A stretch of 64,000 bases of DNA from Apilactobacillus quenuiae (GTDB lineage: Bacteria; Bacillota; Bacilli; Lactobacillales; Lactobacillaceae). Below the pieces are notes generated by a model that did not search any database, had not been told where the DNA came from, and saw only the letters and a program-made list of their open reading frames with translations. Shown here one piece after another: positions 23,669-31,306 of this stretch. The stretch is taken from assembly GCF_002994005.1 (NCBI RefSeq), contig NZ_POSN01000004.1, positions 124,001 through 188,000 on the forward strand. Direction: 5' to 3'. The first letter of the stretch is position 1; each line of letters starts with the position of its first letter. The translations under genes and the position numbers were made by a program.

Positions 23669-24353
23669 TCAAGGAATTCAATCATATTTTCAATTAAAAA
23701 ATATAAACTGGCCAGCAATGAGACAGGCAACCTGGGAAACAATTTGGATGACAGCATTATCAATGATTATTGTTGCAGTTGTAGGAATTATTTTAGGCTT
23801 ATTATTATTTGAAAGTCGTAATAAAAAAGGAACTGGATGGAGAATATTAAATTGGATTATTTCATTCTTTGTAAATGTATTTCGTTCAATTCCATTTATT
23901 ATTCTAATTGTTTTGTTACTTCCATTTACAAAGGACTTGGTTGGAACAATTATTGGCCCTAAAGCGGCAATTCCTTCATTAGTAATTTCTGCAGCACCTT
24001 TTTATGCAAGAATGGTTGAAGCTGATTTTAGAGAAGTAGATAGTGGAGTTATTGAAGCAGTTAAATCAATGGGGGGAACTAATTGGGATGTTATTTTTAA
24101 GGTTTTGCTTCCTGAAAGTACACCTGCATTAATTGCTGGTGGAACTGTAACAGCTATTTCATTGATTTCTTACACAGCAATGGCTGGAGCTATCGGATCA
24201 GGTGGCTTAGGATATTTAGCATATTTAGATGGCTTCCAATCTAATAATAATACGGTCACTTTAGTTGCGACTGTTATTATTTTAATTATTGTGTTAATTG
24301 TTCAAACTATTGGTGATTTATTAGTTAAGAAAACTGACAAACGTTCATTATAG
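23661..24353 (+). CDS. metP: Methionine ABC transporter permease MetP/MetI
   Basis: The 230-residue membrane subunit has about five or six helices and the ATPase-coupling EAA motif EAVKSMGGTNWDVIFKVLLPE. GTG 23661 is the start, with ATGAGGTG upstream inside metN. A dimer of this protein pairs with two MetN. Confidence 0.94.
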   Translation: MDNQGIQSYFQLKNINWPAMRQATWETIWMTALSMIIVAVVGIILGLLLFESRNKKGTGWRILNWIISFFVNVFRSIPFIILIVLLLPFTKDLVGTIIGPKAAIPSLVISAAPFYARMVEADFREVDSGVIEAVKSMGGTNWDVIFKVLLPESTPALIAGGTVTAISLISYTAMAGAIGSGGLGYLAYLDGFQSNNNTVTLVATVIILIIVLIVQTIGDLLVKKTDKRSL

Positions 24354-24365
24354 GGAGGATTGATT

Positions 24366-25187
24366 ATGAAAAAAATTGTATCCTTCGGTTCAGTAATAAT
24401 TTTATTTATTATTTTATTATTTTTAGGACCTGGTAATTATAAAGCTAAAAATACTTTAAGAGTAGGTGCTTCTAATATTCCTCATGCTGAAATATTAAGG
24501 CATGTTGAACCTATCCTAAAAAAGGAAGGTATAAAACTGGATATTGTCACATTTCAGGATTATGTATTACCTAATCGCGCTTTAATTGGTAAACAACTAG
24601 ATGCAAATTATTTTCAAACACCCGCATTTTTAGATCAATGGAATAAGCAAAATGATGCAAATTTAGTAAACATGGGTGCTGTTCATTTGGAACCAATTGG
24701 AATTTATTCTAAGAAAGTAAAGAAGTTATCCCAATTAAAAAATGGATCCAAAATTTTAGTAAGCAGTAATGCTCCTGATTATGGCAGAATTATTCAATTA
24801 TTCCAGCAACAAGGGTTAGTTAAAATTAAAAAAGGTGTTAATATTTCTCAAGCAACTTTTAGTGATATTTCATATAATCCTAAACACTTAAAATTTCAAA
24901 CTGGATATGAGCCTAAGATTATGCCATTAATTTATAATAATGGTGAAGGTGATGCGGTAGCTATTAATTCAAATTACGCTGTACAAGGTGGCTTACAACC
25001 AGATAAACAATCTATTGCTTTACAAAAAGCAACGAAAGATTCTCCTTATAATAATATTGTAGTTGCTAGACACAATGATCATAATAATCGTGAAATTAAA
25101 CTATTAGTCAAGGCATTGCAATCTAAATCAACTCAACATTGGATTAATGAAAAATATAAAGGTGCGGTTTTACCTGCCGAAAAATAA
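24366..25187 (+). CDS. metQ: Methionine-binding protein MetQ (NlpA family), no lipobox Cys
   Basis: The 273-residue substrate-binding protein of the methionine importer: NlpA fold, with TLRVGASNIPHAEIL at the start of the mature part and DGDAVAINSNYA-like sites late on. The N terminus is a Lys pair and a 17-residue hydrophobic stretch ending LLFLGPGNYKAKN. No Cys is present, so it cannot be a classic lipoprotein and is probably held by an uncleaved helix. ATG 24366 lies seven bases after GGGAGG; a TTG at 24360 is too close to that site. Confidence 0.92.
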   Translation: MKKIVSFGSVIILFIILLFLGPGNYKAKNTLRVGASNIPHAEILRHVEPILKKEGIKLDIVTFQDYVLPNRALIGKQLDANYFQTPAFLDQWNKQNDANLVNMGAVHLEPIGIYSKKVKKLSQLKNGSKILVSSNAPDYGRIIQLFQQQGLVKIKKGVNISQATFSDISYNPKHLKFQTGYEPKIMPLIYNNGEGDAVAINSNYAVQGGLQPDKQSIALQKATKDSPYNNIVVARHNDHNNREIKLLVKALQSKSTQHWINEKYKGAVLPAEK

Positions 25188-25201
25188 TATAATATTTTAT
25201 T

Positions 25202-25228
25202 AAGTACTCATCTTTGGGTACTTTTTTT
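25202..25228 (+). terminator. Intrinsic terminator after metQ
   Basis: AAGTACTC (25203-25210) pairs with GGGTACTT with a short loop and then T7. The next promoter's -35 begins immediately after it. Confidence 0.9.
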
Positions 25229-25229
25229 G

Positions 25230-25279
25230 TTGACAAAACTATTTGATATATATATAGTTAGTTATATAAGCAACTAACT
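25230..25279. promoter_or_regulatory. Promoter and palindromic operator of the GntR/ABC module
   Basis: A consensus promoter, TTGACA (25230-25235) with TATAGT (25253-25258) 17 bases on. A perfect inverted repeat AGTTAGTT (25256-25263)-N8-AACTAACT (25272-25279) overlaps the -10 and start site. This is the place for autorepression by the GntR-type regulator encoded 25 bases downstream. Confidence 0.85.
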
Positions 25280-25303
25280 TAAATTGCATTAGGAGGTGCT
25301 TAC

Positions 25304-25675
25304 ATGCAATTTGATTTTCAAAGTCCAGAACCAATCTTTTTACAAGTGTCTAATCAAATTGAAGATGCTATTTTTACAGGGGCTTTTAAAGAGGGAACTC
25401 AGATTCCATCAACGACAGAAATATCAAAAACATTTCAAATCAATCCAGCAACTGTACTAAAAGGAATGAACCTTTTGGTAAATAATAATTTATTAGAAAA
25501 ACAAAGAGGACGTGGAACATTTGTTACTTATGGTGCTCAACAAAGAGTAATTAATGAACGTCGCGAACATTTTTATCATGATTATGTTGTAAATTTAATT
25601 AATGAATCTAAAAAATTACATTTATCAAAAGACGACATTTTAGAATTAATAAAGAGGGGTTATGACAATGGATAA
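25304..25675 (+). CDS. GntR family regulator, YtrA subfamily
   Basis: A 123-residue repressor with an N-terminal winged helix-turn-helix (about 10-75, including PSTTEISKTFQINPATV and RGRGTFV) and only a short C-terminal helical tail, which defines the YtrA subfamily. These proteins usually repress the ABC transporter operon they lead and respond to envelope antibiotics or other ligands. The palindrome at 25256-25279 is its likely operator. TAGGAGGTG precedes ATG 25304. The end overlaps the ATPase gene. Confidence 0.9.
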   Translation: MQFDFQSPEPIFLQVSNQIEDAIFTGAFKEGTQIPSTTEISKTFQINPATVLKGMNLLVNNNLLEKQRGRGTFVTYGAQQRVINERREHFYHDYVVNLINESKKLHLSKDDILELIKRGYDNG

Positions 25676-26537
25676 ACTAGAAGTTCAAAATTTAAATAGA
25701 AATTTCAAATTTGGTAAACAAAAGGTCTTAAAAGACATTAATGTATCGTTTTTATCTAATAAAATATACGGATTATTTGGTGAAAATGGAGCTGGTAAAT
25801 CCACTCTAATGAGTATTATTGCTGATTATAATTTTCCAACTAATGGAAAAGTTTTATTAGATGGTGAAAATGTTCATGATAATGATAATGCTTTGTCAAA
25901 AATTTATTATATGAACCAGAATAATATGTATCCAAAAAATGAGAAGGTAGCTAAGACTTTTAAATTCGTTCAATCAATGTATAAGGGATATGATGTTGAT
26001 TTACAAAATAAACTGATTAAAGAATTTCAATTAAATACTAAAAGTCGCTTTAATAAACTATCAACTGGTTATAAATCTATTATGAAAATAATCATTGCAT
26101 TATGTGTACCATGTGAATTTATCATGCTTGATGAACCTACTTTAGGTTTAGATGCTAGAAATCGTGATATTTTCTATCGTGAATTAATTGAATCCTATAC
26201 AGACAATCCTAGAACTTTTATTATTTCTACTCATATCATTGAAGAAATAGACAAATTAGTTAGTGATGTTGTAATGATTGATAATGGAAGAATAGTTTTG
26301 AATGATTCTGCTGATAATATTAGATCCAAAGCATATTCAATTAATGGACCAGCTGATTTGGTTAATAAATATGTTAGCGGCTTAGATATTATTGGAAAAG
26401 AATCATTGGGTCAATATGAAACTATTCATGTTATGGGGTCATTACCAGAAAAAGAAGTTCCTAGTGGTGTTGAAATTAATAAAATGGAACTGCAAAAATT
26501 AATTGTTAACTTAATGGATGGAAGTGAAGGTGATTAA
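25668..26537 (+). CDS. ABC transporter ATP-binding protein (YtrB/BcrA-like)
   Basis: A 289-residue ATPase: Walker A GENGAGKST, Q-loop MNQNN, signature LSTGYKSIM (the LSTGY form seen in YtrA-linked ATPases), Walker B FIMLDEPTLGLD and switch His in IISTHIIEE. ATG 25668 is chosen because GAGGGG lies eight bases upstream; an ATG at 25662 is too close to it. It overlaps the regulator by eight bases. With the three membrane proteins downstream it forms a YtrA-type transporter of unknown substrate. Confidence 0.9.
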   Translation: MDKLEVQNLNRNFKFGKQKVLKDINVSFLSNKIYGLFGENGAGKSTLMSIIADYNFPTNGKVLLDGENVHDNDNALSKIYYMNQNNMYPKNEKVAKTFKFVQSMYKGYDVDLQNKLIKEFQLNTKSRFNKLSTGYKSIMKIIIALCVPCEFIMLDEPTLGLDARNRDIFYRELIESYTDNPRTFIISTHIIEEIDKLVSDVVMIDNGRIVLNDSADNIRSKAYSINGPADLVNKYVSGLDIIGKESLGQYETIHVMGSLPEKEVPSGVEINKMELQKLIVNLMDGSEGD

Positions 26538-26542
26538 TAATT

Positions 26543-26803
26543 ATGCAAAAATTAGCTTTATATAAAAATCTTATTATGAGATATTTTCTATATTTATTGA
26601 TTTTTTCTTCTATCGGAGTTTACAGTGAATTTTTAAATGGGGGTCACAACTTACAAAAAATCTTTAATGTCTTAATGGGCCTTAATGCATCGAATGGTAA
26701 TAATGGTAATCCAATTAACATTGCATTAACTCTAATTTTGCTTACGTGTTTATTATTATTTGTTAATTATAAGTTAACTAAAAAATCTCAAATAAGAAAA
26801 TAA
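26543..26803 (+). CDS. Short membrane protein, internally deleted paralog of the two following genes
   Basis: An 86-residue, two-helix protein. Its N terminus (LYKNLIMRYFLYLLIFSS) resembles that of the protein at 27613, and its C terminus (NPINIALTLI, then NYKLTK) matches the ends of both following proteins (NPINAILTL, NYKITK). The central four or so helices are missing. The frame is open, with the start five bases after the ATPase stop, so it may be expressed. It could be a relic or a functional small partner; I cannot tell. Confidence 0.72.
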   Translation: MQKLALYKNLIMRYFLYLLIFSSIGVYSEFLNGGHNLQKIFNVLMGLNASNGNNGNPINIALTLILLTCLLLFVNYKLTKKSQIRK

Positions 26804-26824
26804 GGTTTAAGGAGGATACTATTA

Positions 26825-27595
26825 ATGAAATCAAGATCATTATTTAAAAAAATTAATCAGCAAAACTTATTTATATGTTTATTGGTCATCGTTTTTATAT
26901 GTTTTTCTAATGTTATTTTTGGAGGACCTTCAAAAGATACATTTTTTATAATACTTAATTCATTATCTGCTTGTGTAGGATTATGCTTTATTGTACTATT
27001 ATCTAGAAATTATGGTAATTTTAAATTAGCCATTCAAAGTGGTATTAGTAGAAACCAGTTTTGGAAAGTAAAAATGATTGTAATTATATTTAGTGCTTTT
27101 TTATCTAGTATATTTAGTTTTATCATTACTATGATAATTTATACTTTTGATAAGTCTTATTTATCTTCTTTTTATATATCTAGTTATTTTCAGTTCTTTA
27201 ATGTTTACATATTAAATTTAATTTTTATGTTTATAGCTTACTTTTGTATGATGTTATTTTTAATTGTTCTATTGAATACGTGGGGAAGCTTAATGTCATT
27301 ATTCAATCGTATGGTTAAATTTATTATATATTTGTTACTGATTGGATTAATGATTTCATTTTTTATTGGAATTGCTCATGAAGGTTTCTATGAATATTTT
27401 GTAAGAATAATGGATGATTTACATGTTGTACCTATCTTTAAGTTTATATCTGGATTTAAAACTATAGATATAGATCAAAGACACGCATTAGCTAACGCTA
27501 ATCCGATAAATGCTATTCTAACATTACTAGCATCCAGTTTTGTTTTGAGTTGCATTAATTATAAAATAACTAAACTACAACAATTAAATAGATAG
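26825..27595 (+). CDS. ABC transporter membrane protein of the YtrA-type module, paralog 1
   Basis: 256 residues with about six hydrophobic helices and no soluble domain. Shared with the next protein are NYGNFKLAIQ, an ISRNQFWKVK segment after the second helix, an LLNTWGSLMSLF segment, and the end NYKITKLQQLNR. TTTAAGGAGG precedes the start. As part of an operon with a GntR/YtrA regulator and an ATPase it is probably a permease subunit. I do not recognise a named family. Confidence 0.78.
   Translation: MKSRSLFKKINQQNLFICLLVIVFICFSNVIFGGPSKDTFFIILNSLSACVGLCFIVLLSRNYGNFKLAIQSGISRNQFWKVKMIVIIFSAFLSSIFSFIITMIIYTFDKSYLSSFYISSYFQFFNVYILNLIFMFIAYFCMMLFLIVLLNTWGSLMSLFNRMVKFIIYLLLIGLMISFFIGIAHEGFYEYFVRIMDDLHVVPIFKFISGFKTIDIDQRHALANANPINAILTLLASSFVLSCINYKITKLQQLNR
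27557..27594 (+). repeat. 38-bp direct repeat, copy 1 (3' end of paralog 1)
   Basis: The last codons of this gene repeat at 28387-28424 with one difference (a/g at 27584/28414). The identity is far above the rest of the two genes, suggesting recent duplication or gene conversion of the ends. Confidence 0.85.
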
Positions 27596-27612
27596 AATAA
27601 GGAGATATAACA

Positions 27613-28425
27613 ATGAAGGAACAAATACTCTTTAAACATATTACAAAAAAATATTTATTCATTTCTTCTTTAGTTGTTTTATTACTTTTTTTATGGGATT
27701 TATTTATTACAGGAATTACAAGAACAGATATGGACTTATTTAGTCTTTTACACGAGGTTTTTATATCGATTCCTTTGTGGACAGTATTTAATTTAATAAT
27801 CATTTTGCTTTTCGTTTTTAATTATAAAAACTTTAAATTAGCTATCCAAAATTCCATTAGCAGAAAGAACTTTTTTAAATTGAAAATTAAATTAATATTA
27901 TTTTTTTCTGTAATATCAGATTTATTTAATCTTTTAGAAAATTTGATAGACAAATTTATTTTTCATATTTCTATGGATGAATTGTATTCTAAACAATATG
28001 ACAATTATTTTAATATTAATTTTTATAATACAATTTCAATTTTTTTAATGACATTTTTCGTAATTTTCTTTTTTATTTTAGTATTTAATACATGGGGAAG
28101 CTTTTTATCTCTATTTTCTAATTTATGGAAATTTATCATTCATATTTTTATGATATCAATGTTTATTTCTTTTTGTTTCTTATTATCTAATCCAAGTTAT
28201 TATGATATTTTTGCTAAAATTATGATTTCTATTAATGCCAATTTTGTATTAGATCTTGTATCTGGATTTATTGCTGGATTTAATAATCAGCCATTAATTC
28301 AAAATAATTATAGTGGGGTGGCAATGTATAACCCTAATTTTACATTAGTATGTCTAATTATTATGTTTTCTATTTTTTTAATAGCTAATTATAAAATAAC
28401 TAAACTACAACAGTTAAATAGATAA
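27613..28425 (+). CDS. ABC transporter membrane protein of the YtrA-type module, paralog 2
   Basis: 270 residues, about six helices, very rich in Phe, Ile and Leu. It is clearly paralogous to the preceding gene (NYKNFKLAIQNSISRKNFFKLK, VFNTWGSFLSLF, same C-terminal nine residues). AAGGAG precedes ATG 27613, 17 bases after the previous stop. Base composition here is more AT-rich than in flanking core genes. It is probably the last gene of the module; no clear terminator follows. Confidence 0.78.
   Translation: MKEQILFKHITKKYLFISSLVVLLLFLWDLFITGITRTDMDLFSLLHEVFISIPLWTVFNLIIILLFVFNYKNFKLAIQNSISRKNFFKLKIKLILFFSVISDLFNLLENLIDKFIFHISMDELYSKQYDNYFNINFYNTISIFLMTFFVIFFFILVFNTWGSFLSLFSNLWKFIIHIFMISMFISFCFLLSNPSYYDIFAKIMISINANFVLDLVSGFIAGFNNQPLIQNNYSGVAMYNPNFTLVCLIIMFSIFLIANYKITKLQQLNR
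28387..28424 (+). repeat. 38-bp direct repeat, copy 2 (3' end of paralog 2)
   Basis: Copy 2 of the repeat at 27557-27594, 830 bases apart, one mismatch. Recombination between copies would remove one whole paralog. Confidence 0.85.
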
Positions 28426-28444
28426 TACATCATTTATAAAAGTA

Positions 28445-28453
28445 TGGTATACT
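28445..28453 (+). promoter_or_regulatory. Extended -10 promoter of ddl
   Basis: TATACT (28448-28453) is preceded by a TG one base upstream, giving an extended -10. There is no good -35. It lies 37 bases before the ddl start. Confidence 0.5.
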
Positions 28454-28489
28454 ATAGTTTCAAAGATTAATTATAGGACGGTTATAAAA

Positions 28490-29590
28490 ATGGCAAATAA
28501 AACACATTTAGCACTATTATTTGGTGGGGATTCATCAGAACATGATGTTTCAAAACGTTCAGCACATAACATTTATGATGCAATGGATAAAGAAAAATAT
28601 GATATTAGTTTATTTTTACTTACTAAGAAGGGAATTATCTTAAGCAATGAAGCTTCTCATCGCGTTTTTAATGGTGAATCCGAAGACGATGTTGTAAAAG
28701 AAGAAATGACCAAATTAGACTTTTCAGATCCTTTGGCACCAATTAAAAACTTATCAGAAGTTCATGACATTGATGTATTTTTCCCTATCATTCATGGTAA
28801 TTTGGGTGAAGATGGTACTATTCAAGGTTTATTAAGATTATTACATAAACCATATGTTGGTAGTGGTATCTTAGAATCAGCAATGGGATTTGATAAAGAT
28901 ATTACTAAAAAAATGTTAAATCTTGCAAACGTTAGAAATACTAATTATCAATTAATTACTCCTGATAATAAAGATGAATGGTCATATGCTAAGTTGCAAG
29001 CAAAATTTGGTGATGTTATTTTTCTAAAACCAGCTAATCAAGGTTCATCAGTTGGTATTCATAAGATTACTAACGAAAAAGAATTTGAAGATGGGTTAAG
29101 AGATGCATTTAGATATGATTATAAAATTCTTGCTGAACAATCAATAGATGGTCCAGAAGAATTGGAAATTTCCATTTTAGGAAATGAAAAACCTATTGCT
29201 TCTAAGTTAGGTGCAATTAGAGTTCCTAAACAGGATAAATTTTATACTTATGACAACAAGTTTGTTGATGCTAGTCAAGTTATCTTTGATATCCCAGTAG
29301 ATGTTTCAACAGAATTATCTGATGAAATTACTGACATGGCTCTAAGAGCATATAAAGCATTGGGACTTAAAGGGATGGCTCGAATTGATTTCTTAGTATC
29401 TAAGGATGATGTACCATATCTTGGAGAAGTTAATACACTTCCTGGATTTACTAATATTAGTTTGTACCCACAACTATGGGAATCATCAGGTATCAGCTAT
29501 ACTGAATTGATTGATCGGTTAATTGATTTAGCATATGCTGAATTTGATCGCCAATCCAATATTATTCATGACTTTAAACCATTGTCATAA
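28490..29590 (+). CDS. ddl: D-alanine--D-alanine/D-lactate ligase, Phe-type
   Basis: ATP-grasp ligase (366 residues) making the terminal dipeptide or depsipeptide of the peptidoglycan precursor. LFGGDSSEHDVS, HGNLGEDGTIQG, KPANQGSSVGI and the metal-binding GEVNTLPGFT are all present. In the omega loop, where D-Ala-D-Ala ligases have Lys-Tyr (E. coli DdlB K215-Y216), this protein has K257-F258 in FYTYDNKFVD. Phe there is the hallmark of D-Ala-D-Lac ligases of Leuconostoc and vancomycin-resistant lactobacilli. D-Ala-D-Lac precursors and intrinsic vancomycin resistance are therefore predicted. Confidence 0.95.
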   Translation: MANKTHLALLFGGDSSEHDVSKRSAHNIYDAMDKEKYDISLFLLTKKGIILSNEASHRVFNGESEDDVVKEEMTKLDFSDPLAPIKNLSEVHDIDVFFPIIHGNLGEDGTIQGLLRLLHKPYVGSGILESAMGFDKDITKKMLNLANVRNTNYQLITPDNKDEWSYAKLQAKFGDVIFLKPANQGSSVGIHKITNEKEFEDGLRDAFRYDYKILAEQSIDGPEELEISILGNEKPIASKLGAIRVPKQDKFYTYDNKFVDASQVIFDIPVDVSTELSDEITDMALRAYKALGLKGMARIDFLVSKDDVPYLGEVNTLPGFTNISLYPQLWESSGISYTELIDRLIDLAYAEFDRQSNIIHDFKPLS

Positions 29591-29599
29591 TATTTTTTT

Positions 29600-29625
29600 A
29601 AGCACTCTGTCGAGTGCTTTTTTTA
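29600..29625 (+). terminator. Intrinsic terminator after ddl
   Basis: AAGCACTC (29600-29607) pairs perfectly with GAGTGCTT (29612-29619) around TGTC, followed by a T tract. Confidence 0.93.
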
Positions 29626-29683
29626 GTTTAAAATAATTTTAAATAAAATTCGTATCTCATATTTTGAATGGGAGTGTATATTT

Positions 29684-30223
29684 TTGGTTGAAAGATGTAC
29701 TTGGGCAAAAAGTAATTTAAAATTATTAATATATCATGATAAAGAATGGGGAGTTAAAGAAACTAACAATCAGAAATTATTTGAAAAATTATCACTTGAA
29801 ATCATACAAGCTGGATTAAAATGGACATTGATTTTGAACAAAAGAAATGAAATTATAAAAGCTTTTGATTATTTTGATATTGAAAAAATTTCTAATTATG
29901 ATAATAATGATATTCATCGTTTATTGAGTAATCAAAAAATCATTAGGAACCAAAAAAAGATAGAAGCAATTATTTATAATGCAAAGATATGTAAATCTAT
30001 TAACTTTAAAAATTTTATATGGAAGCCATTTAATTATAGTACACTAGATCATCTATTAAATGAAGATGATTGTAAATATGTAGATGATTTTATAGCACAA
30101 TATGTATATAAATTTAAGAAAATGGGATTTAAAAGAATTGGGAATAAAACGCTATACTCATTTTATCAAGTTATTGGCGTAATTAATGATCATGAAATAA
30201 AATGTTTTTATCATAATCGATAA
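29684..30223 (+). CDS. tag: DNA-3-methyladenine glycosylase I
   Basis: Removes 3-methyladenine from alkylated DNA. The 179 residues have the Tag zinc snap: an early Cys in ERCTW, His in YHDKEWGV, and a C-terminal HxxxC in NDHEIKC. The conserved LEIIQAGLKWTLIL carries the Glu of the base pocket. TTG 29684 is the start, with GGGAG nine bases before. Codon use is more AT-rich than in the neighbouring core genes. Confidence 0.92.
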   Translation: MVERCTWAKSNLKLLIYHDKEWGVKETNNQKLFEKLSLEIIQAGLKWTLILNKRNEIIKAFDYFDIEKISNYDNNDIHRLLSNQKIIRNQKKIEAIIYNAKICKSINFKNFIWKPFNYSTLDHLLNEDDCKYVDDFIAQYVYKFKKMGFKRIGNKTLYSFYQVIGVINDHEIKCFYHNR

Positions 30224-30285
30224 AAAAGTATTGATTAAAAATAATAAAAGGGTATTATAAATAAGTACACATATTTATGAAAGGG

Positions 30286-30305
30286 TATACACAACAGGGT
30301 GTATA
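30286..30305. promoter_or_regulatory. Palindrome upstream of the XRE regulator, putative operator
   Basis: TATACAC (30286-30292)-N6-GTGTATA (30299-30305) is a perfect inverted repeat ending 15 bases before the regulator's ATG. A possible promoter upstream is TTGATT (30231-30236) with TATTAT 16 bases on. A TATATA inside or just after the palindrome could be a second -10 very near the ATG. Confidence 0.6.
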
Positions 30306-30320
30306 TATAACTTAACCACC

Positions 30321-31157
30321 ATGCAGAAAAGTGGCGCATTAATTAAAAAGTCCAGAATTAATATGGGCATTACTCAAGTTGAATTAGCTAGAAGAATCAA
30401 TTGTACTCAAACAACTATTAGTAATATTGAAAATGGTAATCATAAAACTGATTTGAATACAATTTCTTTAATATCTGATATATTAAATATTCCTATTGAA
30501 AACTTTTCTAATGATACTTTTCAATTAACACATCGTAAATTAAACACAATTTATGAATATATTATCGATGGCAGATTAGATTCTGCTAAAAATTGTTTAG
30601 ATGGAATTATTACTTGTAATATTGATGATACTTTTACAAAAGGTAAATATTATTTTTATAGTGGGTACATTAAATTTCATCAACAAAAAGATTGTACTGA
30701 AGCCATCTCATTAATGTTGAATGCCTATTATTGTTTATATAAAGATAAAAAGCATCTATCATATTATATTTGGATATGTAGTTATCTTGCTAAACTATAT
30801 TACTTAGTAAAAAACTATGATGAATCTAATTATTATATTAATAATGCTTTAGTGGTTATTAGATCATGTAAAGATAATAATATTGATCACTCTTTAGAAT
30901 ATGTGAAGGATGCTTATAATAAACTTCATTATGTCTTATATAAAATGCATAGATTTAAAGATGCTAAATGCATATTTAATTTAATTGAATATCGAGAAAT
31001 GGCTTTTATTTCAACTTTTGAAATTATTTTAAGGGATCACAAAAAGAATAGACCTGATGATAGTCAATTTAATAATTTATGTAATTATATATGTAAATCA
31101 GGTATCAAATTACCAAACAATTTTCAAAAAATCATAAAAAAACACAATTTAGAATAG
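30321..31157 (+). CDS. XRE family regulator with helical-repeat C-terminal domain
   Basis: 278 residues: an N-terminal helix-turn-helix (about 5-60, ITQVELARRINCTQTTISNIENG) and an all-helical, Tyr- and Asn-rich C-terminal part that looks like TPR-type repeats. This is the layout of Rgg/PlcR-like (RRNPP) regulators that often sense peptides, but no peptide gene is visible nearby. ATG 30321 must be the start because the HTH begins at once, yet the bases before it (ACTTAACCACC) hold no Shine-Dalgarno. Its target may be its own promoter palindrome. Base composition is AT-rich, like accessory genes. Confidence 0.8.
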   Translation: MQKSGALIKKSRINMGITQVELARRINCTQTTISNIENGNHKTDLNTISLISDILNIPIENFSNDTFQLTHRKLNTIYEYIIDGRLDSAKNCLDGIITCNIDDTFTKGKYYFYSGYIKFHQQKDCTEAISLMLNAYYCLYKDKKHLSYYIWICSYLAKLYYLVKNYDESNYYINNALVVIRSCKDNNIDHSLEYVKDAYNKLHYVLYKMHRFKDAKCIFNLIEYREMAFISTFEIILRDHKKNRPDDSQFNNLCNYICKSGIKLPNNFQKIIKKHNLE

Positions 31158-31198
31158 ATAAGAACTTATCATTTAACTAATCTTGTAATTATTCATAC

Positions 31199-31264
31199 AA
31201 AAAAGTAGCCTCAAATTATACTATATTTACCAATTAGAATAGTATAATTTGAAGCTACTTTTAT
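31199..31264. terminator. Long-stem bidirectional terminator
   Basis: AAAAGTAGCCTCAAATTATACTAT (31201-31224, one mismatch) pairs with 31239-31262, a stem of 24 positions with a 14-base loop and T/A tracts at both ends. It lies between the convergent XRE regulator and usp genes. The stem is about twice the length of other terminators here. Confidence 0.8.
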
Positions 31265-31306
31265 TATCTATAAAACATTAAAATAACCTTATTATAATGT
31301 TATTTA

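Noticed and set aside
27570-27803. Minus-strand frame across the junction of the two membrane paralogs
   Set aside because: It is antisense to two clear genes, with no ribosome site; open only because of AT bias.
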